Assembly (NCBI GenBank): GCA_017303635.1
Contig: JAFLCG010000001.1
Location: 1-64,000 of the forward strand
DNA from: Anaerolineae bacterium
GTDB lineage: Bacteria > Chloroflexota > Anaerolineae > Aggregatilineales > Phototrophicaceae
Length of the DNA stretch: 64,000 bases
Direction of reading: 5' to 3'
The first letter of the stretch is position 1. Each line of letters opens with the position of its first letter. The notes below the pieces were generated by a model. The model was not told the DNA's origin. It ran no database searches and saw only the letters and a list, made by a program, of their open reading frames with translations. Below, piece after piece: positions 1 through 7,461 of the stretch. The position numbers and the translations under genes are program-made.

Positions 1-110
1 GCGTCAACAAACTGAAGCATTTTCGTCGTGTCTTCTCTCGTTTTGACAAACTCGCCCGTCGTTACGCAGGTTTCGTCCAGTTCGCCAGTGCGCTCATCTG
101 GTTACGTTGA
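1..110 (+). mobile_element. 3' end of an IS5-family-like transposase
   Basis: The third frame is open from the window edge to TGA at 108-110 and encodes 35 residues ending in ASALIWLR. The basic run KHFRRVFSRFDKLARRY followed by a hydrophobic end and WLR is typical of the C-terminus of IS5/IS4-type DDE transposases. Only this tail lies in the window; the catalytic part is off the left edge. The insertion boundary probably lies in the CTAG at 125-128, because the interrupted gene on the other strand matches its intact paralogue up to that point. The family is inferred from a short tail, so the subgroup is uncertain. Confidence 0.75.
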
Positions 111-308
111 AATGTCAACACAACCTAGATTGGCCTGTTTATTAACCCCGCTCGCATCCACAATCGTGTGGATGACCGGCGCATCACTCTGGTCGTAAGC
201 TTCATAGGACTGCTGAAAATAGCTGATGTAGTCATCCAGGTCTGTATCACCCCAGATATGGACGAAGAGGACTTGGTTTTCAATGTACCAGGTTGATTTG
301 CAAGGCAT
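102..308 (-). pseudogene. Truncated paralogue of the 2414-2851 protein, cut by the IS
   Basis: The first 60 or so residues (start MPCKSTWYIENQVLFVHIWG) match the start of the 145-residue protein at 2414-2851: both share WYIEN, a YxAYDQSD segment and a VHTIxDAS segment. Similarity stops at residues NL near position 126, exactly where the insertion sequence begins. The frame then runs into element sequence (GCVDIST) and stops. About 80 C-terminal residues are missing, so this is a disrupted gene. The function of the intact family is unknown. Confidence 0.8.
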
Positions 309-385
309 GATGGCTCCATCATCTAACTACGTTTGTATTAATCGTAGCGACGATGAGGCGTCAACAGGCTTTAGGAAAGGTAAAT

Positions 386-1174
386 TTATCCGAAAAAAAT
401 GAATCGGATGCTGATGAAGATCAGGAAAACGGCGTACAGTCGTTTGATGGTCTGCGAGGGTAATCCCAGCGCAATGCGTGCGCCGATGAAAGCCCCTCCG
501 ACCAAGCCGAGCGCCACCAGCAGACCCGCGCCCACATCCAGCTTGCCACTTTGAATATAGGGCAGAATCGCCGGGATATTCGGCGGTAGAAGGGCTGCCA
601 GGGAAGTCGCCACCGCCCGCTTGTGGTCAAACTTGACCAGGGCCACCAGCGCCGGGACGATGATGACCCCGCCGCCGATGCCGAATAAGCCTGCCAGGAC
701 TCCGGCCAGCGCCCCAATGCCGATCATGATCAGCAGGGAGGGATCGCTATCACCTTTACTATCCTCCGGGGCTTTGGTGACGGTTTCACCGCGGAGTTCG
801 GCCCACCACTTGACTGGCTCGGCAAAACGCCAGGCCACGAACAACAGGAATACGCCATAGGCGCGGCGCAGATCATCGCTGGGTAAATTGTTGGCGATGA
901 GGCCGCCCAGATAGCCACCTACCCAGAGTCCCGCCGCCATCCATAAAGCGATCTTCAGGTTGAGCTTGCCCGCCCGGTAGTAGGCGATGACGGCGAAGAT
1001 GCTGACCGGGGCCAGCAGCGCCACCAGCGACGTGCCGCTGGCCGCCAGTTGATCGAAACCCAACAGCAGAATCAGGATGGGAACAATGATGACTCCGCCG
1101 CCGATCCCAAACATGCCGGACGCGACCCCGGCCACCAATCCCAGCGCGATGAGTTCAATAATTAAGAGAGGCAT
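386..1174 (-). CDS. TauE/SafE-family anion exporter / permease
   Basis: A 262-residue polytopic membrane protein. It has the internal duplication of the TauE/SafE family: GMFGIGGGVIIVP near residue 20 and GLFGIGGGVIIVP near residue 163, each starting a half of about four helices, separated by a short charged loop (AEPVKWW through EDSKGDSD). Family members export sulfite, sulfoacetate or other organosulfur anions, or move similar anions. No sulfur-metabolism gene is adjacent, so the substrate cannot be assigned. The ATG at 1174 begins directly with the first membrane segment. No operon partner is apparent; the flanking gene at 1276 diverges. Confidence 0.9.
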   Translation of the reverse strand: MPLLIIELIALGLVAGVASGMFGIGGGVIIVPILILLLGFDQLAASGTSLVALLAPVSIFAVIAYYRAGKLNLKIALWMAAGLWVGGYLGGLIANNLPSDDLRRAYGVFLLFVAWRFAEPVKWWAELRGETVTKAPEDSKGDSDPSLLIMIGIGALAGVLAGLFGIGGGVIIVPALVALVKFDHKRAVATSLAALLPPNIPAILPYIQSGKLDVGAGLLVALGLVGGAFIGARIALGLPSQTIKRLYAVFLIFISIRFIFFG

Positions 1175-1230
1175 CTTGCACTTTCAGTTGAGCGGGTTGT
1201 GCTAAGGCGCAGTGTAACGCATTTCTCCGC

Positions 1231-1236
1231 TATAAT
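1231..1236 (+). promoter_or_regulatory. TATAAT -10 box before the 1276 gene
   Basis: A consensus TATAAT lies 39 nt before the ATG at 1276, with an AAGGA ribosome site at 1264-1268 in between. No good -35 hexamer is visible at 16-18 nt spacing. Confidence 0.45.
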
Positions 1237-1275
1237 CCTTGAAACCATACACCATTACCATTTTAAGGATTCTTT

Positions 1276-1779
1276 ATGAACCCGGAGCTCGAATACACTG
1301 CGCTGCGAGAAGAAATTCTCAAACGCATTGAGTCCCGCCAGCAGTTGATTTCCATTACCCTGACCATCGCGGCAGCCGTGTTGGGAGTCGGTTGGACGAG
1401 CGGCGCAGTCATCCTGCTCATCTATCCACTGATTGCGACGCTGATGGCGGCGGGCTGGGCGCAGAATGAAATGATGATTCGCCAGATCACCGCCTACATC
1501 CGGGATCATCTGGAAGGCAAAGTCACTGAACCGGGTTGGGAACGGACCAGCCGCGCCAAGATGACTGAAACCATGGTATTTGGCTGGCCGATGGACATTC
1601 TGGCGCTGGGTGGCATCTTCGTCTTGACGCAAATCATGGCACTGGCTTTAGGCTGGACGCGCTTCAACAATTCAGCCCTGGAATGGATTTTGCTGGTCGC
1701 TGATGGCGTGGGGCTGATCGTCGTCCTCTCCCTGCTGAATATGGTACGCGACCGGACCATGTCCGGAGTTTCACTTTAA
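1276..1779 (+). CDS. Small four-helix membrane protein, uncharacterised
   Basis: 167 residues. An N-terminal amphipathic segment (EYTALREEILKRIESRQQ) is followed by two close membrane helices (residues about 24-63), a soluble stretch containing the WAQNEMMIRQITAYIRDHLEG segment and a GWE motif, and two more helices (about 101-122 and 133-157). The layout of charged E/R-rich start, helix pair, conserved WAQN...I..YI segment and helix pair recurs in unstudied bacterial proteins, some near signalling or defence genes, but I cannot name a function. A ribosome site AAGGA precedes the ATG. It stands alone between a divergent permease and the NTPase gene. Confidence 0.75.
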   Translation: MNPELEYTALREEILKRIESRQQLISITLTIAAAVLGVGWTSGAVILLIYPLIATLMAAGWAQNEMMIRQITAYIRDHLEGKVTEPGWERTSRAKMTETMVFGWPMDILALGGIFVLTQIMALALGWTRFNNSALEWILLVADGVGLIVVLSLLNMVRDRTMSGVSL

Positions 1780-1817
1780 TCGGAATCAGTTATCGATTAC
1801 GGATCGAGAATTCAAAC

Positions 1818-2402
1818 ATGCCCCATCTTGTCGTTGCCTCGACCAACCCGGTCAAAATTAATGCTGCCCTGGAAGGCTTTCAAACCTTATTCCCAGACCC
1901 TATCTGTACTGTCCAGGGCGTGAGCGTCCCGTCAGGCGTGAGCGACCAACCCCTGAGCGATGAAGAAACCCTGCGTGGGGCGCTCAACCGGGCGCGTGCG
2001 GCGCAGGCGCAAGTCCCCCAGGCGGATTATGCTTTTGGCATCGAAGGCGGTTGTGAAGAACGCTATGGCTTGCTGTGGACTTTTGCCTGGATTGCCGTGA
2101 TCGCAGGCGATCAGACCGGGCTGGGGCGCACCGGAGCATTCGCTTTGCCGGAAGCGGTTGCGGCGTTGGTGCGGGAAGGGCTGGAACTGGGCGGGGCGGA
2201 TGACCGGGTCTTTGGGCGGACTAATTCCAAACAGGCGAATGGGGCGATTGGGCTGCTGACCGATGACAAAATCGACCGTCGAGGCTACTACGTTCACGCC
2301 GTCATGATGGCGCTGGTCCCGTTCAAGAATCCGGCGCTGGCTTTCGCCGCGCCGGAGTTAACATCTCGCCGTTCCCGCAAAGGGCTGATCTGTGAAGGCT
2401 AG
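1818..2402 (+). CDS. yjjX: YjjX-type inosine/xanthosine triphosphatase
   Basis: 194 residues of the YjjX/DUF84 family, which hydrolyses non-canonical purine triphosphates (ITP, XTP) so that they are kept out of nucleic acids. Visible signatures are the N-terminal nucleotide-binding strand VASTNPVKINAALEGF, the SGVSDQPLSDEETLRGALNRA segment, FGIEGG, the FGRTNSKQANGAIGLLT segment and a C-terminal YYVHAVMMALVPF. These fit the family over its usual length of 170-180 residues. The last 15 residues (TSRRSRKGLICEG) are an extra basic tail. The gene starts 38 nt after the membrane-protein gene and may share its transcript. Confidence 0.9.
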   Translation: MPHLVVASTNPVKINAALEGFQTLFPDPICTVQGVSVPSGVSDQPLSDEETLRGALNRARAAQAQVPQADYAFGIEGGCEERYGLLWTFAWIAVIAGDQTGLGRTGAFALPEAVAALVREGLELGGADDRVFGRTNSKQANGAIGLLTDDKIDRRGYYVHAVMMALVPFKNPALAFAAPELTSRRSRKGLICEG

Positions 2403-2413
2403 CCAGTCCCGTT

Positions 2414-2851
2414 CTAGCGTGCCGGTAGGACTTCGACAGGCTGTAAGACCTCTGGATTCGCCAGATCCCAACTGACACTGGCATCCATCGATTGCAGGAA
2501 GGTCAGCGCTTCATCCAGTTTGTTGAAGTGCCGCAGGCGCTGCTGGGTGACGTTGCTGACCGTATTGACCACAAAGCGGGTCAACACATTCTTAGGGCCA
2601 TCCACCACACTCAGAATCCAACCCGCACGCGGATGGGTTTCTTTGGGCAGCGAACGCTTGATCTCCAGCAGATTGGGATTGTGAGTCGTGCGGCTGGCAT
2701 CAATGATGGTATGGACCATCGGGCGATCACTTTGGTCGTAGGCCGTGTAGCAGTCCTTGAAGTAGTTTACATAGTCGGCCAGTTCCAAACTTCCCCACAT
2801 TTGGACAAAGACGACTTCGTTTTCGATATACCAGTCAACTTTATAAGGCAT
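2414..2851 (-). CDS. Uncharacterised 145-residue protein (possible STAS-like fold)
   Basis: A soluble protein with no membrane segment. The alternation of short strands and helices (VDWYIENEVVFVQMWG, a helix with ADYVNYFKDCYTAYDQSD, then PMVHTIIDAS, then GWILSVV) resembles small STAS/SpoIIAA-like proteins, but this is only a fold guess. Its importance in the window is that a second copy at 102-308 has been cut by an insertion sequence, so this is the surviving paralogue. The C-terminal third (FNKLDEALTFL) is missing in the damaged copy. It converges on the NTPase gene with an 11-nt gap. Confidence 0.7.
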   Translation of the reverse strand: MPYKVDWYIENEVVFVQMWGSLELADYVNYFKDCYTAYDQSDRPMVHTIIDASRTTHNPNLLEIKRSLPKETHPRAGWILSVVDGPKNVLTRFVVNTVSNVTQQRLRHFNKLDEALTFLQSMDASVSWDLANPEVLQPVEVLPAR

Positions 2852-3211
2852 GACAGATCCTCATTCCAGTAGCTAACAGACTTTATGGGCTTCTAAGGTT
2901 CATGGTATACGCATTAACCTTCGATAACCGTAAAGGTACCCCCCAGAACCGTGAATTATTCGTGAACAATGTTACAAAATGCAATCCAATCGGACTTGTG
3001 GTATCCGTCGACTTTGTTGGGTGATACCACTTTCCAGAAGCAGGATCGAGGACGCTCTTACCAAATCATACTCCCTATGTGCGATTTGCGCTGAACCTCC
3101 CGCCACGCTCCATTGTGAGTGATGAACATCACTGCTGCTTGATGACTGACAAGGCCTTGCCAGGCGACTAGCATAGACATGGAGGCTGTAATGTTATAAG
3201 GAGTTTCCCTC
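2852..3211. other. Gene-free 360-nt divergent intergenic region
   Basis: No open frame with coding character. It must hold the promoters of the two diverging genes, but I find no convincing paired -35/-10 boxes. The only clear signal is the TAAGGAG ribosome site at 3197-3203 for the gene starting at 3212. Confidence 0.5.
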
Positions 3212-4039
3212 ATGTTGCTCCGAATCCTGCTGGTGGTTCTGGCAGTCCTCGCTGTTATGGTGCTGGTCGGTTGGCTGGGCTTCCGGGTGAAGCCAACTGC
3301 CGTTGAAGCCCTTCTTCCAGGTGAAACCTATCCCGCACTCCCATTGCCGACCGCACTTTCCGGTCCACTGGCTCGCTATGCCCATGCCCTCTACGGGGAT
3401 ACTCTCCCGAAGGTGGAAACGGCCATTGTCGCCGGACGTGCCACCATGACGGTCAATGGCCTGACGATGCCATCCCGCTTCATTTTTTACTATGATGCTG
3501 ACCCCATCAGCCATTACCACGATATTCAAGTCACCTGGTTCAATGTGCCCATCATGCGGATCCATGAACGTTTTCGGGAAGGGCACGCCCGGTTGGATAT
3601 GGCGATCATTGGTCAGGTGGAGAATTCACCGAAGGTCGATCATGCTTCTCTGCAAGGCTTCTATGCCGAAACACTGGCCTGGCTCCCGGCTATTGCCCTG
3701 AGTGATGGCGCGATCCGTTGGGAAACAGTTGACGACCACACTGCTCGCGCTTTTCTGCCCGGCGCGGATGACGCTGAGTCGTTTACCCTGCGTTTTGATC
3801 CGGTGACAGGGTTGATCACCGAAGTCGAAGCGCTGCGCTATCGGGATGCGAATTCCCCCGAGCGCTCTCGCTGGATTTGTCGGGCGCTGGCCTGGGGTGA
3901 TCTGAATGGAACTCCCACCATGTTGCAATCTGAAATTCAATGGGATGCGGATGCCCCCTGGGTTCAATGGGAACTGGAGCAGGTCGCCGTCAATGTCCCG
4001 GTCGAAGCTCGCCTCAATCAATTTGGTGGCGATGTCTAA
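3212..4039 (+). CDS. DUF6544-family membrane-anchored protein
   Basis: 275 residues. One N-terminal membrane helix (residues 2-23) is followed by a soluble domain of about 240 residues. The core segments SRFIFYYDADPISHYHDIQVTWFNVPIMRIHERF, W...W, then F.PV.G.ITE and the final W..WELEQVAVNVPV match the DUF6544 family, whose function is unknown; related sequences are predicted to sit outside the membrane as a beta-rich sandwich. A strong ribosome site supports the ATG. It has no clear operon partner. I am confident of the family but not of any role. Confidence 0.75.
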   Translation: MLLRILLVVLAVLAVMVLVGWLGFRVKPTAVEALLPGETYPALPLPTALSGPLARYAHALYGDTLPKVETAIVAGRATMTVNGLTMPSRFIFYYDADPISHYHDIQVTWFNVPIMRIHERFREGHARLDMAIIGQVENSPKVDHASLQGFYAETLAWLPAIALSDGAIRWETVDDHTARAFLPGADDAESFTLRFDPVTGLITEVEALRYRDANSPERSRWICRALAWGDLNGTPTMLQSEIQWDADAPWVQWELEQVAVNVPVEARLNQFGGDV

Positions 4040-4066
4040 TTGCTCCATCCGGTAAATGATCAAAGC

Positions 4067-4113
4067 GGGCGCACAGCCGTCCCAAAGGGAGGCTTCGCTC
4101 TGCGCCCCTACAG
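4067..4113. repeat. Dispersed palindromic repeat (GGGCGCACAGCCGT type), interrupted copy
   Basis: The left arm GGGCGCACAGCCGT (4067-4080) and right part TGCGCCCCTACAG (4101-4113) equal the two parts of the intact palindrome at 13878-13903. Here 20 extra bases separate them. It lies just downstream of the DUF6544 gene. Confidence 0.6.
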
Positions 4114-4292
4114 GAATCACTGATTTCGATTAGATTACTTACCGGATGAAGCACCAATGCAGACTGGTCTGCTGAACAGGGCGACATTCAGTCCTTTGAC
4201 GGACGAAACAGGGTATAGGTTTGCATTACGATCAGGCATCTAAACATCGCTCAACGAATGCTCGTATGAGGCTAATGGAGAGGAATGCATAG

Positions 4293-5285
4293 ATGCGTGC
4301 GATTCGTGTACAGGAACATGGTGGTCCGGATGCGCTGCAATGCATTGACCTGCCTGTTCCGGCCCTCAAGCCCGGTCATGCGCTCGTCCGGAACCACGCC
4401 ATCGGCGTGAACTATGTGGATGCCCAGCATCGGCAGGGTGGCTACTACCCCATTGGCCTGCCCTTCATTCCGGGTATCGAAGCTGCCGGGGTGGTTGAGC
4501 AGGTCGGGGAAGGCGTGACCCAGTTTGCACCGGGTGACCGAGTCGCCTACGCAGGGTACATGGGCGGGAACTACGCGGATTACACGCTGGTGCCGGAGGC
4601 TGAACTGCTGCCGGTGCCTGCCGCGCTGAGTCTGGAGCAGGCTGCTGCTGGTTTGATGCACGCCATGACCGCCCACTGCCTGACTCACGAGGTCGCTCCC
4701 TTACGTGATGGTCAGTGGGTGCTGATTCATGCGGCGGCTGGCGGTGTGGGGTATCTGCTGGCGCAGTTCGCCAAACGAGCTGGAGCCACAGTGATCGGCA
4801 CGGTATCCAGCCATACGAAAGCCGCTTTTGCCACTGCTGCCGGGGCGGATTTTGTCATCCAGTATCACGAACGACCCATTGCCGCTGCCGTCCATGAGAT
4901 CACACGCGGAGAGGGTGTGCATGTCGTCTACGATGCCATCGGTCAGGCCACGTTCGAGGCCAGCTTAACCGTCCTGCGCGCCTGCGGGCATCTGGTGATC
5001 TACGGCCAGACCAGCGGGGCCATTCCGCCCTTCGACCTCAATCGCCTCTCTGGCCTGACTCCGGGCAGCGGTCGTGGCTCACTGTCGGTCACCTGGGCGG
5101 CGCTCAGTCATTACAACGCCGACCCGGAAGTGCGTCGGGCGCGGGCCGCCGCCGTCTTTGCCCTGATCGCCGCCGGTCAGCTTGACATCCACATCAGCCA
5201 CCAACTGCCCCTGGAGGCGGTGGCTGAGGCCCATCGCCTGCTGGACGACCGCGAGCGCGTCGGCAAAATCCTGCTGATGCCGTGA
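4293..5285 (+). CDS. qor: NADPH:quinone oxidoreductase-like MDR dehydrogenase
   Basis: 330 residues, the full length of the zinc-free quinone oxidoreductase branch of the medium-chain dehydrogenase superfamily. The N-terminal GroES-like catalytic part has the conserved NYVDAQHRQGGYY segment and the IPGIEAAGVVEQVGEGV segment. A Rossmann part follows with the nucleotide motif AAAGGVGYLLAQFAKRAGA (residues about 147-165), then VVYDAIGQATFEASL and the C-terminal HRLLDDRERVGKILL. No zinc ligand cluster is present, so it should be an NAD(P)H-dependent quinone or enal reductase in the cytosol. The ribosome site GAGAGGA precedes the ATG. The true substrate cannot be read from the sequence. Confidence 0.9.
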   Translation: MRAIRVQEHGGPDALQCIDLPVPALKPGHALVRNHAIGVNYVDAQHRQGGYYPIGLPFIPGIEAAGVVEQVGEGVTQFAPGDRVAYAGYMGGNYADYTLVPEAELLPVPAALSLEQAAAGLMHAMTAHCLTHEVAPLRDGQWVLIHAAAGGVGYLLAQFAKRAGATVIGTVSSHTKAAFATAAGADFVIQYHERPIAAAVHEITRGEGVHVVYDAIGQATFEASLTVLRACGHLVIYGQTSGAIPPFDLNRLSGLTPGSGRGSLSVTWAALSHYNADPEVRRARAAAVFALIAAGQLDIHISHQLPLEAVAEAHRLLDDRERVGKILLMP

Positions 5286-5300
5286 AAATCGGAACAAAAT

Positions 5301-5342
5301 CGGAACATTTGTTCCGATTTGCCCCCGAAGAAAGCTTATACT
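5301..5342 (+). promoter_or_regulatory. LexA-like palindrome with downstream -10 box
   Basis: The perfect palindrome CGGAACATTTGTTCCG (5301-5316) contains GAAC-N4-GTTC, the core of the Gram-positive LexA site, also reported for the chloroflexote Dehalococcoides. TATACT follows at 5337-5342, exactly 22 nt after TTGTTC. The same arrangement, including a 24-nt identical block, occurs at 39127-39168. It starts 16 nt after the oxidoreductase stop codon and points toward the 5575 gene. A third half-site, an AATCGGAACA direct repeat, lies just upstream at 5286-5295. Binding by LexA is inference. Confidence 0.5.
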
Positions 5343-5409
5343 GAGGCTGTCAGGTGTTCTCAATTGCTCGGAATCCGGCTCCATAAACCAAAAGCGATGA
5401 ATCCGGCGT

Positions 5410-5445
5410 GTCAAAAGGGTCAAATTTGTCCACTTTGTCAAATAG
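5410..5445 (+). repeat. 9-nt-period tandem array, four degenerate units
   Basis: Units GTCAAAAGG, GTCAAATTT, GTCCACTTT, GTCAAATAG. The same period and consensus (GTCCA/GTCAA plus four bases) recur in the array at 38961-38996, in the same order relative to the LexA-like palindrome. Confidence 0.6.
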
Positions 5446-5538
5446 GTGAGGTCTTTGCGGAGCGCCGCCGGCGATGACCGCCGCCGCCGCCGCCGCAACA
5501 AACGATTGACCATCGACTTGAGACTAGACTGCCGCTGG

Positions 5539-5568
5539 TTGAATACCGGCAAGCGCCTCATGTAAAAT
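5539..5568 (+). promoter_or_regulatory. Promoter giving a probable leaderless transcript
   Basis: TTGAAT (5539-5544), an 18-nt spacer and TAAAAT (5563-5568). The ATG of the permease follows 6 nt later, so transcription should start at or beside the start codon. No Shine-Dalgarno sequence is visible. Confidence 0.6.
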
Positions 5569-5574
5569 GGCCTC

Positions 5575-6609
5575 ATGCAAACTTCAACCACCTCCTCCCC
5601 CCTGACCCAGTTGGTGCGTGACTGGCTGTGGATCATTCTGGCGCTGCTGATCGCGGGCGTGCTGCTGGCGATCTCCATCAGCGCCGGGCGCGACCCCGGC
5701 ACGGTCATCAGCATCTTCGCCACTCGCTTCCTCGGCATCTTCATCGAGGCCGCACCATTCCTGTTGCTCGGCGTGATGGTCTCCGGCATGATCGATGCCT
5801 TCGTCACCCCGGATGACATCGCCCGACTGGTGCCGAAGAACCCGGTGCTGGCGACCATTGCCGGGGCCTTCCTCGGCTTTGCTTTCCCGGTCTGCGAGTG
5901 CGGCGTGGTGCCAGTCGTCCGTAAGCTCTTCACCAAAGGACTGCCCATGTGGGTCGGCGTGACCTTCCTGCTGGCCGCCCCGGTCATCAACCCGATTGTG
6001 CTGGCGAGTACCTTTGTCGCGTTCGGGTTCAGCCCGGTGTTTATCGGGCGTTTCCTCGGCACCATCGCCGTCTCGATCGCGGTCGGGTTGGTCTTTGCCC
6101 TCGGCGCTCGTCCGCAGGATGTCCTGCGACCGGTGGCGCTCATGCCCCTGCGTGGTGGCGATGGCACCGTTCCGTTGACCATGCCGCGCCGCACGCTGAT
6201 GATGGGCCTGCGAGAGGCCCTCCGCAGCGCCAACCGCGAATTCTTTGATATGAGCCGCTATCTGGTCATCGGTACGGCGCTGGCCGCGGCCATGCAAACC
6301 TTCGTCCCGCAGGATGTGCTGGTGGCGCTGGGGCGTGGGCCGGTCATCTCGGTGGTGGTGATGCAGGTACTGGCCTTTGTCCTCAGCGTCTGTTCAACCG
6401 TAGACTCGTTCCTGGCGCTGGCCTTCGTCGGGACTTTCACCAGCGGCTCGATCATCACCTTCCTGATCTTCGGCCCCATGATCGACATCAAGAGCATGTT
6501 GATGTTCGTGGGCGTGTTCAAGCGCAAGACGGTGTTGTATTTGATCGTGCTGCCCTTCCTCATGTCCCTCATCATTGGGGTATGGCTCAACCTGAATGTG
6601 GCGATTTAA
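5575..6609 (+). CDS. YcgR/YraQ-type (DUF318) permease
   Basis: 344 residues with about eight membrane helices. The family hallmark FPVCECGVVPVVRKLFTKGLP (residues about 103-123), with its CEC motif, and the second-half CSTVDSFLALAF segment are present. An interdomain loop (residues about 180-215) is soluble. Members are putative permeases linked to metal (zinc, copper, arsenic) stress or to small-molecule export. In Bacillus the YcgR permease is encoded beside YcgQ in a zinc-responsive locus. Here a YcgQ-like gene also lies downstream, with a hydrolase between them, so a joint membrane complex is likely. The substrate is unproven. Start chosen by the -10 box 6 nt upstream. Confidence 0.85.
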   Translation: MQTSTTSSPLTQLVRDWLWIILALLIAGVLLAISISAGRDPGTVISIFATRFLGIFIEAAPFLLLGVMVSGMIDAFVTPDDIARLVPKNPVLATIAGAFLGFAFPVCECGVVPVVRKLFTKGLPMWVGVTFLLAAPVINPIVLASTFVAFGFSPVFIGRFLGTIAVSIAVGLVFALGARPQDVLRPVALMPLRGGDGTVPLTMPRRTLMMGLREALRSANREFFDMSRYLVIGTALAAAMQTFVPQDVLVALGRGPVISVVVMQVLAFVLSVCSTVDSFLALAFVGTFTSGSIITFLIFGPMIDIKSMLMFVGVFKRKTVLYLIVLPFLMSLIIGVWLNLNVAI

Positions 6610-6636
6610 GCGCGGCCGTCGTCGGCAAAGCGTTTG

Positions 6637-6666
6637 TTGACGCTGTGCCAGACGTTCCATTACACT
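6637..6666 (+). promoter_or_regulatory. Sigma-70-type promoter before the hydrolase gene
   Basis: TTGACG (6637-6642), 18-nt spacer, TACACT (6661-6666), 28 nt before the ATG at 6695, with GAGGAT in between as a ribosome site. The hydrolase can therefore be transcribed separately from the permease. Confidence 0.6.
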
Positions 6667-6694
6667 GCTGCTATTGGATTGAGGATGTAACCTG

Positions 6695-7432
6695 ATGAAC
6701 CGTATGCGCTTGCTCATGATCGTCTTTTTGCTCGGTTTGGTTGCGCTGCCAGTGGCCGCCCAGGATGGAGCTAGCACGGTCGAAATCGCCAGCGGCGAAC
6801 GCAGTTATCCGGCCTATCTGGCGCTCCCCGCGTCGGAGGGGCCGCACCCGGCTATCATCTTGATCCATTCCTTCCGTGGTCTGGAAACTGGTTACCTGAC
6901 CATGTCCGATCAGTTAGCGGCGGAAGGATTTGTCGTACTGGCCATCCAGTGGCAGACATTCGAGCAAAGCCCGGCAGATTCAGTGGTGAAAGCGCTGGTT
7001 GAGGATAGTATTCGCTATCTGGAAGGCCGCCCGGAAGTCGATCCCATGCGGATTGGGCTGACTGGCTTCTGTGCGGGCGGGCGCTATACCATGCTGCTGC
7101 TGCCACAAATCCCGGCGCTTAAGGCCGGGGTCGCCTGGTACGGCTTCCCGGATCGGGGCGAACCTGCGCCGATTGATCTGGTCGCTGATTTGACTGCACC
7201 CATGCTGGTCATTCACGGCACCGAAGATGAACCCAGCCCGATTGCAGGTATCTACAATTATGCCAACGCCCTGCAAAGCGCGGATGCAACCTTTGAACTG
7301 AAAGTCTACTCTGGCGAGCCACACGGGTTCATGCTCCAGGGTGGTCAGCTCCGGCAGGATGAGGTCGCGGCGGATGCTTACCGTGAAATGGCTGATTTCT
7401 TCACCCGTAAACTGATCGAAGCCGGTGCCTAA
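6695..7432 (+). CDS. Secreted dienelactone hydrolase family protein
   Basis: 245 residues. A signal peptide (MNRMRLLMIVFLLGLVALPV, then AAQ cleavage site) precedes an alpha/beta-hydrolase domain. The nucleophile is Cys126 in GFCAGGR, as in dienelactone hydrolases; the acid is probably Asp in HGTEDEP and the histidine lies in GEPHGF. The family hydrolyses lactone or ester bonds; most members are cytosolic, so export is notable. It sits between the YcgR and YcgQ homologues, which suggests a role at the same membrane system, but the substrate is unknown. A separate cytosolic homologue with a serine nucleophile is at 24997-25653. Confidence 0.88.
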   Translation: MNRMRLLMIVFLLGLVALPVAAQDGASTVEIASGERSYPAYLALPASEGPHPAIILIHSFRGLETGYLTMSDQLAAEGFVVLAIQWQTFEQSPADSVVKALVEDSIRYLEGRPEVDPMRIGLTGFCAGGRYTMLLLPQIPALKAGVAWYGFPDRGEPAPIDLVADLTAPMLVIHGTEDEPSPIAGIYNYANALQSADATFELKVYSGEPHGFMLQGGQLRQDEVAADAYREMADFFTRKLIEAGA

Positions 7433-7461
7433 CCCGCCCGGTTATTCCTGAGGCTGATCTG

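Noticed and set aside
5410-5445. CRISPR array or other spacer array
   Set aside because: Four 9-nt degenerate units with no spacers; the same at 38961-38996. No cas genes anywhere.
5079-6233. 384-residue minus-strand frame opposite the permease and oxidoreductase end
   Set aside because: Composition is Arg/Pro/Thr-rich as expected from antisense of GC-rich coding DNA; crosses two genes.
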